A stretch of DNA of 64,000 nucleotides. Source: Serpens sp035497915. GTDB lineage: Bacteria > Pseudomonadota > Gammaproteobacteria > Pseudomonadales > Pseudomonadaceae. The stretch lies in assembly GCF_035497915.1 (NCBI RefSeq), contig NZ_DATJCS010000005.1, positions 1 through 64,000 on the forward strand. Direction: 5' to 3'. The position numbers were made by a program, and so were the translations under genes. Of this stretch, positions 38,007 through 46,036 are shown one piece after another (position 1 is the stretch's first letter; the number at the start of each line of letters is the position of its first letter). The notes below the pieces were generated by a model. That model did no database searches and was not told the origin of the DNA. It saw only the letters and a list, made by a program, of their open reading frames with translations.

Positions 38007-38423
38007 ATGCGCCGTCTTTTCCTGTTGTTCTTCAGCCTGTGCCTGGCGCTGCCGGCCCTGGCCGAGCAAAAGTACAGCTTCGACGAGCTGGACGTGCACT
38101 ACAGCGCCTTCAATTCCAGCTTCCTGCAGCCGGAAATCGCCGCCGCCGTCGGCCTGACCCGCGCCGGCAACCAGGGGGTGCTGAACATTTCCGTGCTCAA
38201 GGACGGCAAGCCGATCACCGCCACCGTCAGCGGCCAGGTGCGCAACCTGCTGGGCCAGATCAGCAACCTGAGCTTCCGCCAGGTGCGCGAGGGCGAAGCG
38301 GTGTACTACCTGGCGCAGTTCCCCATCGGCAAGGAAACCCTCAGCTTCACCATCAACGTGCAGAGCGCCGGCGGGCCGCGCAACAGCTTCACCTTCAACC
38401 AGGAATTCTTCCCCGACCGATGA
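38007..38423 (+). CDS. DUF4426 family exported protein
   Basis: A 138-residue protein with a Sec signal peptide (cleavage near ALA-EQ, residue 18-20) followed by a beta-rich domain of the DUF4426 type, including HYSAFNSSFLQPEIAAA near the mature N-terminus. The function is unknown; it is probably periplasmic. GAGGAGA precedes the start. Its stop overlaps the rdgB start (ATGA), and it sits between metW and rdgB as in P. aeruginosa, so co-expression with this housekeeping operon is likely. Confidence 0.88.
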   Translation: MRRLFLLFFSLCLALPALAEQKYSFDELDVHYSAFNSSFLQPEIAAAVGLTRAGNQGVLNISVLKDGKPITATVSGQVRNLLGQISNLSFRQVREGEAVYYLAQFPIGKETLSFTINVQSAGGPRNSFTFNQEFFPDR

Positions 38424-39016
38424 GCCTCTTCAGCGAACTGGTGCTGGCCAGCCACAATGCCGGCAAACTCAAGGAACTGCAGGCCATGCTCGGCGCCCAC
38501 GTGCGCGTGCGCTCGATCGGCGAGTTCTCCTCGGTCGAGCCGGAGGAAACCGGCCTGTCGTTCGTCGAGAACGCCATCCTCAAGGCCCGCCACGCGGCGC
38601 GTGTGAGCGGCCTGCCGGCGCTGGCCGACGACTCCGGCCTGGCGGTGGACGCCCTGGGCGGGGCGCCGGGCATCTACTCGGCGCGCTACGCCGGTGGCGG
38701 CGGCGACGCGGCCAACAATGCCAAGCTGCTCGAGGTCCTGCGCGACGTGCCGGACGATCAGCGCAGCGCGCAGTTCGTCTGCGCCCTGGCGCTGGTGCGG
38801 CATGCCGACGACCCGCTGCCGATCATCTGTGAAGGCCTGTGGCACGGCACCATTCTGCACGCACCGCGTGGCGAGCACGGTTTCGGCTATGACCCGCTGT
38901 TCTGGGTGCCGGAGCTCGAATGCTCCAGCGCCGAGCTGGCGCCGGTGGACAAGAACCGCCTCAGCCATCGCGCCCGCGCCATGGCGCTGCTCAAGGCCCG
39001 GCTGGGAATCGCATGA
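38420..39016 (+). CDS. rdgB: dITP/XTP pyrophosphatase (Ham1 family)
   Basis: A 198-residue Ham1/RdgB nucleotide pyrophosphatase that removes non-canonical purine triphosphates. Motifs are LASHNAGKLKEL (residues 9-20), ADDSGL with the catalytic Asp, and GEHGFGYDPLFWVP near the C-terminus. It starts with an ATGA overlap with the DUF4426 gene and ends with an ATGA overlap with hemW. Confidence 0.97.
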   Translation: MSLFSELVLASHNAGKLKELQAMLGAHVRVRSIGEFSSVEPEETGLSFVENAILKARHAARVSGLPALADDSGLAVDALGGAPGIYSARYAGGGGDAANNAKLLEVLRDVPDDQRSAQFVCALALVRHADDPLPIICEGLWHGTILHAPRGEHGFGYDPLFWVPELECSSAELAPVDKNRLSHRARAMALLKARLGIA

Positions 39017-40227
39017 GCGCAGCCGGAAGTCGCAAGCCGGAAGCCGCCAAACAAACCCGCACGGACCGCATTCACCTTCAGGCGCCAAGCTTCCGGCTGC
39101 CGCCCCTGTCGGCCTACGTGCACATCCCCTGGTGCGTGCGCAAATGCCCCTACTGCGACTTCAACTCCCACGCCGCCGGCCCGCAGCTGCCGGAGCGTGA
39201 ATACACCGATGCCGTGCTGGCCGAGCTCGGCCAGCGCCTCGAGCAGGTCCATGGCCGCAAGCTGGTGTCGGTGTTCTTCGGCGGCGGCACGCCCAGCCTG
39301 TTCTCGCCCCAGGCGCTGGAGCGCATCCTCGCCGGCCTGGAGCGGCGCGTGGGTTTCGCCCCGGACATCGAGATCACCCTGGAAGCCAACCCGGGCACCT
39401 TCGAGCAGGAGAAATTCCGCGACTACCGCAGCCTGGGCATCAACCGGCTGTCCATCGGCGTGCAGAGCTTCCAGGCCGACAAGCTCAAGGCGCTGGGACG
39501 CATCCATGATGGCGACGAAGCCATTCGCGCCGCCGACATGGCGCGGGCGGCCGGCTTCGACAACTTCAACCTCGACCTCATGCACGGCCTGCCGGAGCAG
39601 GGCCTGGAAGACGCCCTGCAGGACCTGCGCATCGCCATCGCCCAGCGCCCGACGCACCTGTCCTGGTACCAGCTGACCGTGGAGCCGAACACGGTGTTCT
39701 GGAACCAGCCACCGCGGCTGCCCGAGGACGACATCCTCTGGGACATCCAGGAGGCCGGCCAGGCGCTGCTTGCCGAGCATGGCTACGGCCAGTACGAGAC
39801 CTCCGCCTACGCGCAGCCCGGCCGCCAGGCGCGGCACAACCTCAATTACTGGACCTTCGGCGATTTCCTCGGCCTGGGCGCCGGCGCCCACGGCAAGCTG
39901 AGCGGCGTGGACGGCGTGATCCGGCGCACCTGGAACACCCGCCTGCCCAAGGACTACCTGGATCCGGACAAGGCTTTCGAGGCCGGTCGCCGCACCCTGG
40001 AGCCGGACGAGCTGCCCTTCGAATTCCTGATGAACGCCCTGCGCCTGACCCAGGGCGTGCCGGCCAGCCTGTTCGCCGAGCGCACCGGCCTGGATCTGCG
40101 CGAGCTGAACGAGGCGCGCCAGGAGGCCGAGCGCCGCGGCCTGCTCAGCGCCGACAGCCAGCGCCTGGTGGCCACTCCGCAGGGTCAGTTGTTCCTCAAC
40201 GACCTGCTGCAGCTGTTCCTGCCGTAG
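39013..40227 (+). CDS. hemW: Heme chaperone HemW (radical SAM protein)
   Basis: A 404-residue HemW, formerly called oxygen-independent coproporphyrinogen oxidase-like. The radical SAM cluster motif CVRKCPYC is at residues 41-48, and the HemW-type C-terminal domain follows. It is thought to deliver heme rather than oxidise coproporphyrinogen. The first roughly 28 residues are odd: they are encoded by an inverted repeat (GCAGCCGGAAG ... CTTCCGGCTGC) and are not expected in the family. The start ATG overlaps the rdgB stop, and no better start exists before the cluster motif. Confidence 0.93.
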   Translation: MSAAGSRKPEAAKQTRTDRIHLQAPSFRLPPLSAYVHIPWCVRKCPYCDFNSHAAGPQLPEREYTDAVLAELGQRLEQVHGRKLVSVFFGGGTPSLFSPQALERILAGLERRVGFAPDIEITLEANPGTFEQEKFRDYRSLGINRLSIGVQSFQADKLKALGRIHDGDEAIRAADMARAAGFDNFNLDLMHGLPEQGLEDALQDLRIAIAQRPTHLSWYQLTVEPNTVFWNQPPRLPEDDILWDIQEAGQALLAEHGYGQYETSAYAQPGRQARHNLNYWTFGDFLGLGAGAHGKLSGVDGVIRRTWNTRLPKDYLDPDKAFEAGRRTLEPDELPFEFLMNALRLTQGVPASLFAERTGLDLRELNEARQEAERRGLLSADSQRLVATPQGQLFLNDLLQLFLP

Positions 40228-40546
40228 TAGCCGCTTCGCTAACGCACCGAATCCCTGTAGGGCCGGCTTCATGCCGGCCGAACGGGGCAGCGCGGTGCAA
40301 CCGGGGCCGGCTGGCGCCGGCCTTTGGCCGGGATAAACCCGGCCCTACAGATTCCTCAACCAGGCGCGGCGCTCCATCCCTGTAGGGCCGGCTTCATGCC
40401 GGCCGACGGGGCAGCGCGGTGAACCAGGCCGGCTGGCGCCGGCCTTTGGCCCGGATAAACCAGCCCCACATGACGAGCGCTTCGCTTTCGGAGTGCGTTC
40501 CAGAGCGGTTATAAAGGCGCCTTCGTCATTCACGGAGCGGTAACCG
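40228..40546. repeat. REP family B tandem region filling the hemW-DUF3392 gap
   Basis: A 319-nt gap without a gene. It holds two tandem copies of a roughly 125-bp unit, 40253-40377 and 40378-40472 (second copy shortened). Each carries a GTAGGGCCGGCTTCATGCCGG palindrome and a GCCGGCTGGCGCCGGC palindrome followed by GGCC(G/C)GGATAAACC. The remainder (40473-40546) would hold the promoter of the next gene; no clear -35/-10 pair was seen. Confidence 0.88.
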
Positions 40547-40870
40547 ATGGACATGTTTCTGGACCTGATCATCAGCCTGTCGCGCTGGTGTCGCGGCCAT
40601 CTGAGTGAGATCGCCCTGGCCCTGCTGGCCACGCTGCTGGTGCTGTTCGGCCCGCACCTCAACGCCTGGCTGCAGCGCACCATCGGCGGGCTGAATTTCG
40701 TGCTGCGCACGCTGCTGTTCGTGGTGTTCTGCGCGCTGGTCTACGGCTTCGGCCTGGTCTTCACCAGCCCCTGGCTGGCCCAGGGGTTGGCCTATTTCAA
40801 CAACTACACGCTGGCGCCCGTGGTGCTGGTGGCCTTCCTGCTGCTGGGCGTGGCGGCGGATCGGCGCTGA
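40547..40870 (+). CDS. DUF3392 family membrane protein
   Basis: A 107-residue hydrophobic protein with three predicted membrane helices (about residues 20-36, 50-72 and 85-103). It matches the DUF3392 family by length and by the motif L-FGPHLNAWLQR in the first loop. The function is unknown. It is a single gene flanked by REP DNA on the left and a terminator on the right. Confidence 0.82.
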   Translation: MDMFLDLIISLSRWCRGHLSEIALALLATLLVLFGPHLNAWLQRTIGGLNFVLRTLLFVVFCALVYGFGLVFTSPWLAQGLAYFNNYTLAPVVLVAFLLLGVAADRR

Positions 40871-40875
40871 AACGC

Positions 40876-40904
40876 AAACGGCGCACCGAAGTGCGCCGTT
40901 TTTT
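40876..40904. terminator. Bidirectional rho-independent terminator
   Basis: The stem AACGGCGCAC / GTGCGCCGTT closes on a CGAA tetraloop and is followed by TTTT. It separates the convergent DUF3392 and DUF1329 genes. Confidence 0.93.
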
Positions 40905-40915
40905 ATGAGCGGGCT

Positions 40916-42256
40916 TCAGTTGCCCAGACGCAGGGCCTGGGCCGAGAAGTCGCGCGGCGACAGGCGCACGCCGAAGTCGTAGGCCGGCTCGTTGTTGTCC
41001 AGCCCGTCGACGAAGTAGCGGCCGCCCTTGAGGTCGTACACGGTTTCCAGCGTACTCACGAACACCGGCACCTCGTAGTAGTTGATCGGGTGGGCTTCCT
41101 GCATGCCGATCAGCTCGCCGGAGTCGTCATACAGGTCCACGGACAGGATCTGCCAGCTGTCCTCGTCGATGTAGAAGCGGCGCTTGGCGTAGGGGTGCTT
41201 GAAGCCGATGCGCAGCGAGGCTTCGACCACCCAGACGCGGTGCAGCTCGTAGCGCAGCAGCGACGAATTGACCGTCTTGTCGCCCAGCACTTCCTCGTAG
41301 GGGATGCCCTGCTGGTGCACCTTGTAGCTGTTGTACGGCACGATCATCTCGCGCTTGCCCAGCAGCTTCCATTCGTAGCGATCCGGCGCGCCGTTGTAGA
41401 CATCCACCATGTCGGCGGTGGCCATGCCGTTGGTGTCCGGCTGCAGCGAATCGTAGGCCAGCGACGGCAGGCGCCGCACACGCCGCTCGCCGCGGTTGAA
41501 GCGCCAGGCCTTGCGGGTGGCCAGCACCTGGTCGAGGCTGTCCTGGACCACCAGCGCCGAGCCGGCCAGCTTGGCCGGTGCGGTGATCTTGTACTTGTAG
41601 TGGTACAGGGTGTTGTCCAGCTCGCCCGGGGTCATGCCTTCGCGGTTGTAGACGAAGTAGATTTCCCGGTCGAGCTTGAGCAGGTTGTAGCTGCCGTTGG
41701 CCAGCACCGCCGCCTGGTTGAGGATCATGCGCAGCTGCTCGCCACGGTAGCGGGTGATGTGGTTCCAGATGACTTCCAGGCCATCCTGCGGGATGGGGAA
41801 GGGCACACCGGCCGCGGCGCCCTCGATGCCGTTACCGCCGGAGATCAGCTTCGCCCGGGTGGCGTTCTGCCGCGTGGCGGTGTACAGCCGCTCCGGCACC
41901 GCCGCGCTGCGCCGGGTCGGGTAGACCCGTACGCCGTAGGTGGGGTAGAGGGTCAGCAGGCGCTGCATGCCTTCCGGCAGCTTGTCGCGGTGGTTGTTCA
42001 GGTTGTGCTTGTCGATGATCAGCAGCGGCTGGTCGGCCGCATACGGGTCGATATGGTGCGCGCCCGGCTGGTAGCCGGCCGGTGGCTTGGTGATGCCGCC
42101 GGTCCAGGCCGGAATGGTGCCTTCGGCGTTGCCGGCGCGCTCGGCGCCCAGCGGGGTCAGGTCTCGGCCCAGGCGTTCGGCCTGGCCGGGCGGCACGGCT
42201 GCCTGTACTTGCAGCGCGCAGCTCGCCAGCAACAGCATGGCAATAGGTTTCAACAC
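40916..42256 (-). CDS. DUF1329 family exported protein
   Basis: A 446-residue secreted protein of the DUF1329 family (LolB/outer-membrane-lipoprotein-sorting-like fold). The signal peptide ends near VQA-AVPP (about residue 20). Family segments include EGTIPAWTGG (about residues 45-54), a long AGYQPGAHH stretch and the repeated beta-strand core. These proteins often accompany DUF1302 outer-membrane proteins and RND exporters, but none is present here. A GTG start with GGGAG about 5 nt upstream was chosen because it places the signal peptide at the N-terminus; an ATG 16 codons earlier gives an implausible Arg-rich extension. Confidence 0.86.
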   Translation of the reverse strand: MLKPIAMLLLASCALQVQAAVPPGQAERLGRDLTPLGAERAGNAEGTIPAWTGGITKPPAGYQPGAHHIDPYAADQPLLIIDKHNLNNHRDKLPEGMQRLLTLYPTYGVRVYPTRRSAAVPERLYTATRQNATRAKLISGGNGIEGAAAGVPFPIPQDGLEVIWNHITRYRGEQLRMILNQAAVLANGSYNLLKLDREIYFVYNREGMTPGELDNTLYHYKYKITAPAKLAGSALVVQDSLDQVLATRKAWRFNRGERRVRRLPSLAYDSLQPDTNGMATADMVDVYNGAPDRYEWKLLGKREMIVPYNSYKVHQQGIPYEEVLGDKTVNSSLLRYELHRVWVVEASLRIGFKHPYAKRRFYIDEDSWQILSVDLYDDSGELIGMQEAHPINYYEVPVFVSTLETVYDLKGGRYFVDGLDNNEPAYDFGVRLSPRDFSAQALRLGN

Positions 42257-42360
42257 AGTTCGCTCCCTGGCACGTGCGTGCCGTCCTGTGGGGCGGCTTG
42301 GCAAGGCCGTCCTCCATTCACGCCGGTGGATCCAGCGCTGTTGTTGTTATCGGATGGCGA

Positions 42361-43077
42361 TCAGGCGATGCGCTGGAACTTCAGGTCCCATACGCCATGG
42401 CCGAGGCGTTCGCCGCGCCGCTCGAACTTGGTCACCGGGCGCTCTTCCGGACGTGGCACATAGCCAGCGTCGGTGGCGAGGTTGGCATATCCCGGCGCCG
42501 CGCTCAAGATTTCGAGCATGTGTTCCGCATAGGGTTGCCAATCAGTCGCCATATGCAGCACGCCGCCGACCTTGAGCTTCTGGCGCACCAGCTCGGCGAA
42601 GGCCGGCTGCACGATGCGGCGCTTGTTGTGCCGGGCCTTGTGCCAGGGGTCCGGGAAGAACAGCAGCACGCGGTCCAGGCTGGCGTCGGGAATGCAGGTG
42701 CGCAGCACTTCCAGCGCATCGCAGCTGTAGACGCGCACATTGCCGAGGTTCTGCAGCAGCAGGCCGTTGAGCAGCGCGCCGACGCCAGGCTTGTGCACCT
42801 CGACGCCGATGAAGTCCTGCTCGGGGGCGGCGGCGGCCATTTCCAGCGTGGCCTGGCCCATGCCGAAGCCGATCTCGAAGGTGCGCGGCGCCTGGCGGCC
42901 GAACAGCCGGTCGAGATCGAGCGGCCCGTCCTCGAGCTCCAGGCCGAACTTCGGCCAGCCCAGTTCCAGGCCGCGCTGCTGGCCGGTGGTCATGCGCCCG
43001 GCGCGCATCACGAAACTCTTGATGGTGCGACGGTGCTCGGGCGGAAGGTCGGAGGGCTGTTCGATCGGGTCGGTCAT
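42361..43077 (-). CDS. trmB: tRNA (guanine-N7-)-methyltransferase TrmB
   Basis: A 238-residue TrmB/YggH that makes m7G46 in tRNA using SAM. SAM-binding motif FEIGFGMG (residues 68-75), catalytic-type segment FFPDPWHKARHNKRR and the C-terminal TKFERRGERLGHGVWDL are all family hallmarks. It follows thiG on the same strand but is separated from it by a terminator. Confidence 0.97.
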   Translation of the reverse strand: MTDPIEQPSDLPPEHRRTIKSFVMRAGRMTTGQQRGLELGWPKFGLELEDGPLDLDRLFGRQAPRTFEIGFGMGQATLEMAAAAPEQDFIGVEVHKPGVGALLNGLLLQNLGNVRVYSCDALEVLRTCIPDASLDRVLLFFPDPWHKARHNKRRIVQPAFAELVRQKLKVGGVLHMATDWQPYAEHMLEILSAAPGYANLATDAGYVPRPEERPVTKFERRGERLGHGVWDLKFQRIA

Positions 43078-43092
43078 GGGGCTTTCCGGCAG

Positions 43093-43125
43093 AAAAAAAT
43101 ATGCCCGGCGCAGGAGCGCCGGGCA
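43093..43125 (-). terminator. Rho-independent terminator after thiG
   Basis: The stem TGCCCGGCGC / GCGCCGGGCA with a 4-nt loop starts 11 nt after the thiG stop. On the minus strand a TATTTTTTTC tail follows. Confidence 0.93.
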
Positions 43126-43135
43126 GGAGCGGGTT

Positions 43136-43930
43136 TTAGCGCAGCAGGCCTTCCAGGGGCGAGGAGGCGCTGGCGTAGAGTTTCTTCGGCATGCGCCCGG
43201 CCAGGTAGGCGAGACGGCCGGCTTCCACGGCGTGCTTCATGGCCTGGGCCATCAGCACCGGGTGCCGGGCGTGGGCGATGGCGCTGTTGAGCAGCACGGC
43301 GGCGCAGCCCAGTTCCATGGCGATGGTGGCATCCGAGGCGGTGCCGACGCCGGCGTCCACCAGCACCGGGACCGGCGATTCCTCGAGGATGATGCGCAGG
43401 TTGTACGGGTTGCAGATGCCCAGGCCACTGCCGATCAGGCCGGCCAGCGGCATCACCGCGATGCAGCCGATCTCGGCCAGGCGACGCGCGACGATGGGGT
43501 CGTCGCTGGTGTAGACCATCACGTCGAAGCCGTCCTTCACCAGCGTCTCGGCGGCGGCCAGGGTTTCCACCACGTTGGGGAACAGGGTCTTCTGGTCGGC
43601 CAGCACTTCCAGCTTGACCAGGTTGTGGCCATCCAGCAGCTCGCGGGCCAGGCGGCAGGTGCGCACGGCTTCGTCGGCGGTGTAGCAGCCGGCGGTGTTG
43701 GGCAGGATGGTGTAGCGCTCGGGGCTGATCACATCCAGCAGGTTCGGCTCGCCGGGGTTCTGGCCGATGTTGGTGCGGCGCACCGCGACGGTGACGATCT
43801 CGGCGCCGGAAGCCTCGATGGCCTGGCGGGTTTCCTCCAGGTCCTTGTACTTGCCGGTACCCACCAGCAGGCGCGACTGGTAGGTGCGGCCGGCGAGGGT
43901 AAAGGGTTGGTCATGCGGGGCTACGGTCAT
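43136..43930 (-). CDS. thiG: Thiazole synthase ThiG
   Basis: A 264-residue TIM-barrel thiazole synthase. It condenses ThiS thiocarboxylate, dehydroglycine and deoxyxylulose 5-phosphate to the thiazole of thiamin. Recognisable pieces are SRLLVGTGKY near the N-terminus, the Schiff-base Lys region LVKLEVL, and phosphate-binding GSGLGICNP and VDAGVGTASDA. It is 86 nt downstream of thiS, the usual thiS-thiG order. Confidence 0.97.
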   Translation of the reverse strand: MTVAPHDQPFTLAGRTYQSRLLVGTGKYKDLEETRQAIEASGAEIVTVAVRRTNIGQNPGEPNLLDVISPERYTILPNTAGCYTADEAVRTCRLARELLDGHNLVKLEVLADQKTLFPNVVETLAAAETLVKDGFDVMVYTSDDPIVARRLAEIGCIAVMPLAGLIGSGLGICNPYNLRIILEESPVPVLVDAGVGTASDATIAMELGCAAVLLNSAIAHARHPVLMAQAMKHAVEAGRLAYLAGRMPKKLYASASSPLEGLLR

Positions 43931-44016
43931 CGCGATTCCTCCGGTGGGGCGGATGCCCGCACGACCGTGCGGGCGAAGTCTGGCGCCGAAAATCTTCGAG
44001 GCACCCGAACAGGCGG

Positions 44017-44217
44017 CTAACCGCCACCGATGGCGTGGACGACTTCCAGGCGGTCGCCGTCCCGCAGGCGGGTCTCGGCATGCTGGCTGCGCGGCACGAT
44101 GTCGAGGTTGAGCTCGACGGCCACCCGGCGGCCGGTCAGGTCCAGCTGGACCAGCAGGTCGGCGATGCTCAGGCCGTCCTGAATGTCGCGGGCCTCACCA
44201 TTGAGATGGATACGCAT
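44017..44217 (-). CDS. thiS: Sulfur carrier protein ThiS
   Basis: A 66-residue ubiquitin-like sulfur carrier ending in the required Gly-Gly (here GGG) for thiocarboxylate formation. The strand LNIDIVP-like (LNLDIVPRSQH) and GDRLEVVHAIGGG tail are typical. The start chosen gives the standard length; an upstream in-frame ATG would add seven residues. It pairs with thiG. Confidence 0.94.
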   Translation of the reverse strand: MRIHLNGEARDIQDGLSIADLLVQLDLTGRRVAVELNLDIVPRSQHAETRLRDGDRLEVVHAIGGG

Positions 44218-44283
44218 GGGCGTGTGCTGTCTGATCAAGGGCCGGGCATTCTAGCTCCATCGCCGGCAGCGACCAAGCCGCCG

Positions 44284-44655
44284 TCAGGCCTTGCGTCGCC
44301 AGGCGTGCAGTCCCAGGCAGGCCCAGCCGACCAGGAACAGCACGCCACCCAGCGGCGTGACCGGGCCGAGCTTCAGTCCGGCCAGCGTCATCAGGTACAG
44401 GCTGCCGGAAAAGAGCACAATACCCAGGCTGAAGACCAGCCCGGCCACCGTCAGGTAGCGGCTGGCGCCGCGCGCGGCCAGCAGCGCCACGGCGAGCAGC
44501 GCCAGGGCGTGCAGCTGCTGGTAATGCACGCCGGTCTGGAACACCTCCAGATGGGCCGCGGTCAGACGGCCTTTCAGGCCGTGGGCGGCGAAGGCGCCAA
44601 GCGCCACGCCGGTGAAACCGAAGAATGCCGCCAGGGACAGATACACACGACCCAT
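44284..44655 (-). CDS. DUF423 family membrane protein (YgdD-like)
   Basis: A 123-residue protein with four predicted membrane helices. The N-terminal GVALGAFAAHGLKGRL (about residues 17-32) and the YHQLHAL-like segment (HYQQLHALAL) are DUF423 hallmarks. The function is unknown. It lies 66 nt upstream of thiS on the same strand and is divergent from mtgA; the 39-nt divergent gap means the two promoters overlap. Confidence 0.92.
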   Translation of the reverse strand: MGRVYLSLAAFFGFTGVALGAFAAHGLKGRLTAAHLEVFQTGVHYQQLHALALLAVALLAARGASRYLTVAGLVFSLGIVLFSGSLYLMTLAGLKLGPVTPLGGVLFLVGWACLGLHAWRRKA

Positions 44656-44694
44656 GAGCCAAACTCCTTGTCAGTCAGAGAAACCAGGGCGCCT

Positions 44695-45426
44695 ATGATG
44701 CCTCGCCGATCGTCCAATTTCCTGCGCCTCGGCAGCCTGCGTCGCTGGCTGCGGCGTCTGTTGCTGCTGATCGCCAGCCTGCTGGCGCTGAGCGTGGCGC
44801 TGGTGCTGGTGCTGCGCTGGGTGCCGCCGCCGGGCACGGCGCTGATGGTGGAGCGCAAGATCGAGGCCTGGCGCGCGGGCGACTCGCTGGACTTGAAGCG
44901 CGAGTGGCAACCCTGGGAGCGCCTGCCGGACAACCTGAAGGTGGCGGTGATCGCCGCCGAGGATCAGCGCTTCGCCGAACACTGGGGCTTCGACCTGCCG
45001 GCCATCCGCGATGCCCTGCAGCACAACCGGCGCGGCGGCAGCCTGCGCGGGGCGAGCACCCTCAGCCAGCAGGTGGCCAAGAATCTGTTCCTCTGGTCCG
45101 GTCGCAGTTGGCTGCGCAAGGGACTGGAGGTGTGGTTCACCCTGCTGGTGGAAACGCTCTGGCCGAAGCAGCGCATCCTCGAGGTGTACCTCAACAGCGT
45201 GGAATGGGGGAATGGGGTGTTCGGCGCCGAGGCCGCGGCCCGGCAGCACTTCCGTATTCCGGCGGCGCGCCTGAGCAACCGGCAGGCCAGCCTGCTGGCG
45301 GCCACCCTGCCCAATCCCCGGCGCTGGAGCGCCGGCCGGCCCAGCGCCTACATCGATCGGCGGGCCTTCTGGATTCGCCAGCAGATGCGCCAGCTGGGCG
45401 GTGCGGATTACCTGCTGCGCCTGTGA
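44695..45426 (+). CDS. mtgA: Monofunctional biosynthetic peptidoglycan transglycosylase MtgA
   Basis: A 243-residue glycosyltransferase family 51 enzyme. One N-terminal membrane anchor (about residues 20-43) precedes the catalytic domain with AAEDQRFAEHWGFD (catalytic Glu), GASTLSQQVAKNLFLW and EVYLNSVEWGNGVFGAEAAA. It polymerises lipid II glycan strands without a transpeptidase domain. Two adjacent ATGs are possible; the first is given, with AGGG upstream. Confidence 0.95.
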   Translation: MMPRRSSNFLRLGSLRRWLRRLLLLIASLLALSVALVLVLRWVPPPGTALMVERKIEAWRAGDSLDLKREWQPWERLPDNLKVAVIAAEDQRFAEHWGFDLPAIRDALQHNRRGGSLRGASTLSQQVAKNLFLWSGRSWLRKGLEVWFTLLVETLWPKQRILEVYLNSVEWGNGVFGAEAAARQHFRIPAARLSNRQASLLAATLPNPRRWSAGRPSAYIDRRAFWIRQQMRQLGGADYLLRL

Positions 45427-45441
45427 GCGGCGCGCAGGGGA

Positions 45442-45939
45442 TTACTGACAAACGGCGCGGTACAGCGCGTCGTCGCGCTCCAGCTGCCGCAGCGTGCCCG
45501 CGCCCTGGCCGGTGACCGGCACCAGTTCGGCGGTATCGCAGTTGAGCAGGTGGGGCTGGTGGTCCAGGCGGTCCACATATTCCTTTTCGAAGCGGTAGAG
45601 GATGAACTGCTGGATGCGCTGTCCGTCCTGCTCGATCTGCTGGATGTTGGAGGTATCGACCACGGTCAGCCCGACGGTCAGCGGCACCAGGTAGGTCCAG
45701 GGGCGCAGGATCTGCTGTTCTTCCTCCAGCGCGACCACCACCGAGCCTGCGGGCAACTGGCTCTGCTTGTGCTCGGCCCAGTCGTATTCGTAGTTGATCT
45801 GGTAGGCCAGCATCCCAAAACCGGCCAGGGCCGGTACGAACCAGGTGGGCAGTCTGTTACGGCTCAGCCTGCGCAGCAGGTAGGCGATGCCACCCGCTCC
45901 CAGGCCAGCCACTCCCAATGCAACCAAATGCCAAATCAT
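45442..45939 (-). CDS. Hypothetical membrane protein
   Basis: A 165-residue protein I do not assign to a family. Two predicted membrane helices (about residues 3-22 and 35-52) are followed by a soluble region of about 110 residues with no cofactor or catalytic motif. It occupies the gap between mtgA and the symporter operon, matching a hypothetical gene next to mtgA in P. aeruginosa. The start follows the ATG after the double hairpin; an upstream in-frame start would be translated through the hairpins and is unlikely. Confidence 0.72.
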   Translation of the reverse strand: MIWHLVALGVAGLGAGGIAYLLRRLSRNRLPTWFVPALAGFGMLAYQINYEYDWAEHKQSQLPAGSVVVALEEEQQILRPWTYLVPLTVGLTVVDTSNIQQIEQDGQRIQQFILYRFEKEYVDRLDHQPHLLNCDTAELVPVTGQGAGTLRQLERDDALYRAVCQ

Positions 45940-45956
45940 AGGAATCCCCGAAATGA

Positions 45957-46020
45957 AGGCGGGCTTCCTGTTGAAGGGAAGCCCGCCTGGATCAAACAGA
46001 ACCGGGACGATGTCCCGGTT
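45957..46020 (-). terminator. Double hairpin terminator after the symporter operon
   Basis: There are two perfect hairpins. 46000-46020 is AACCGGGAC / GTCCCGGTT with a 3-nt loop, and 45957-45988 is AGGCGGGCTTCC / GGAAGCCCGCCT with an 8-nt loop. They start 16 nt after the minus-strand symporter stop. On the minus strand the first is followed by CTGTTTG and the second by TCATTTC, so both tails are only moderately T-rich. Confidence 0.8.
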
Positions 46021-46036
46021 CGTCACGCTGTGTCAA

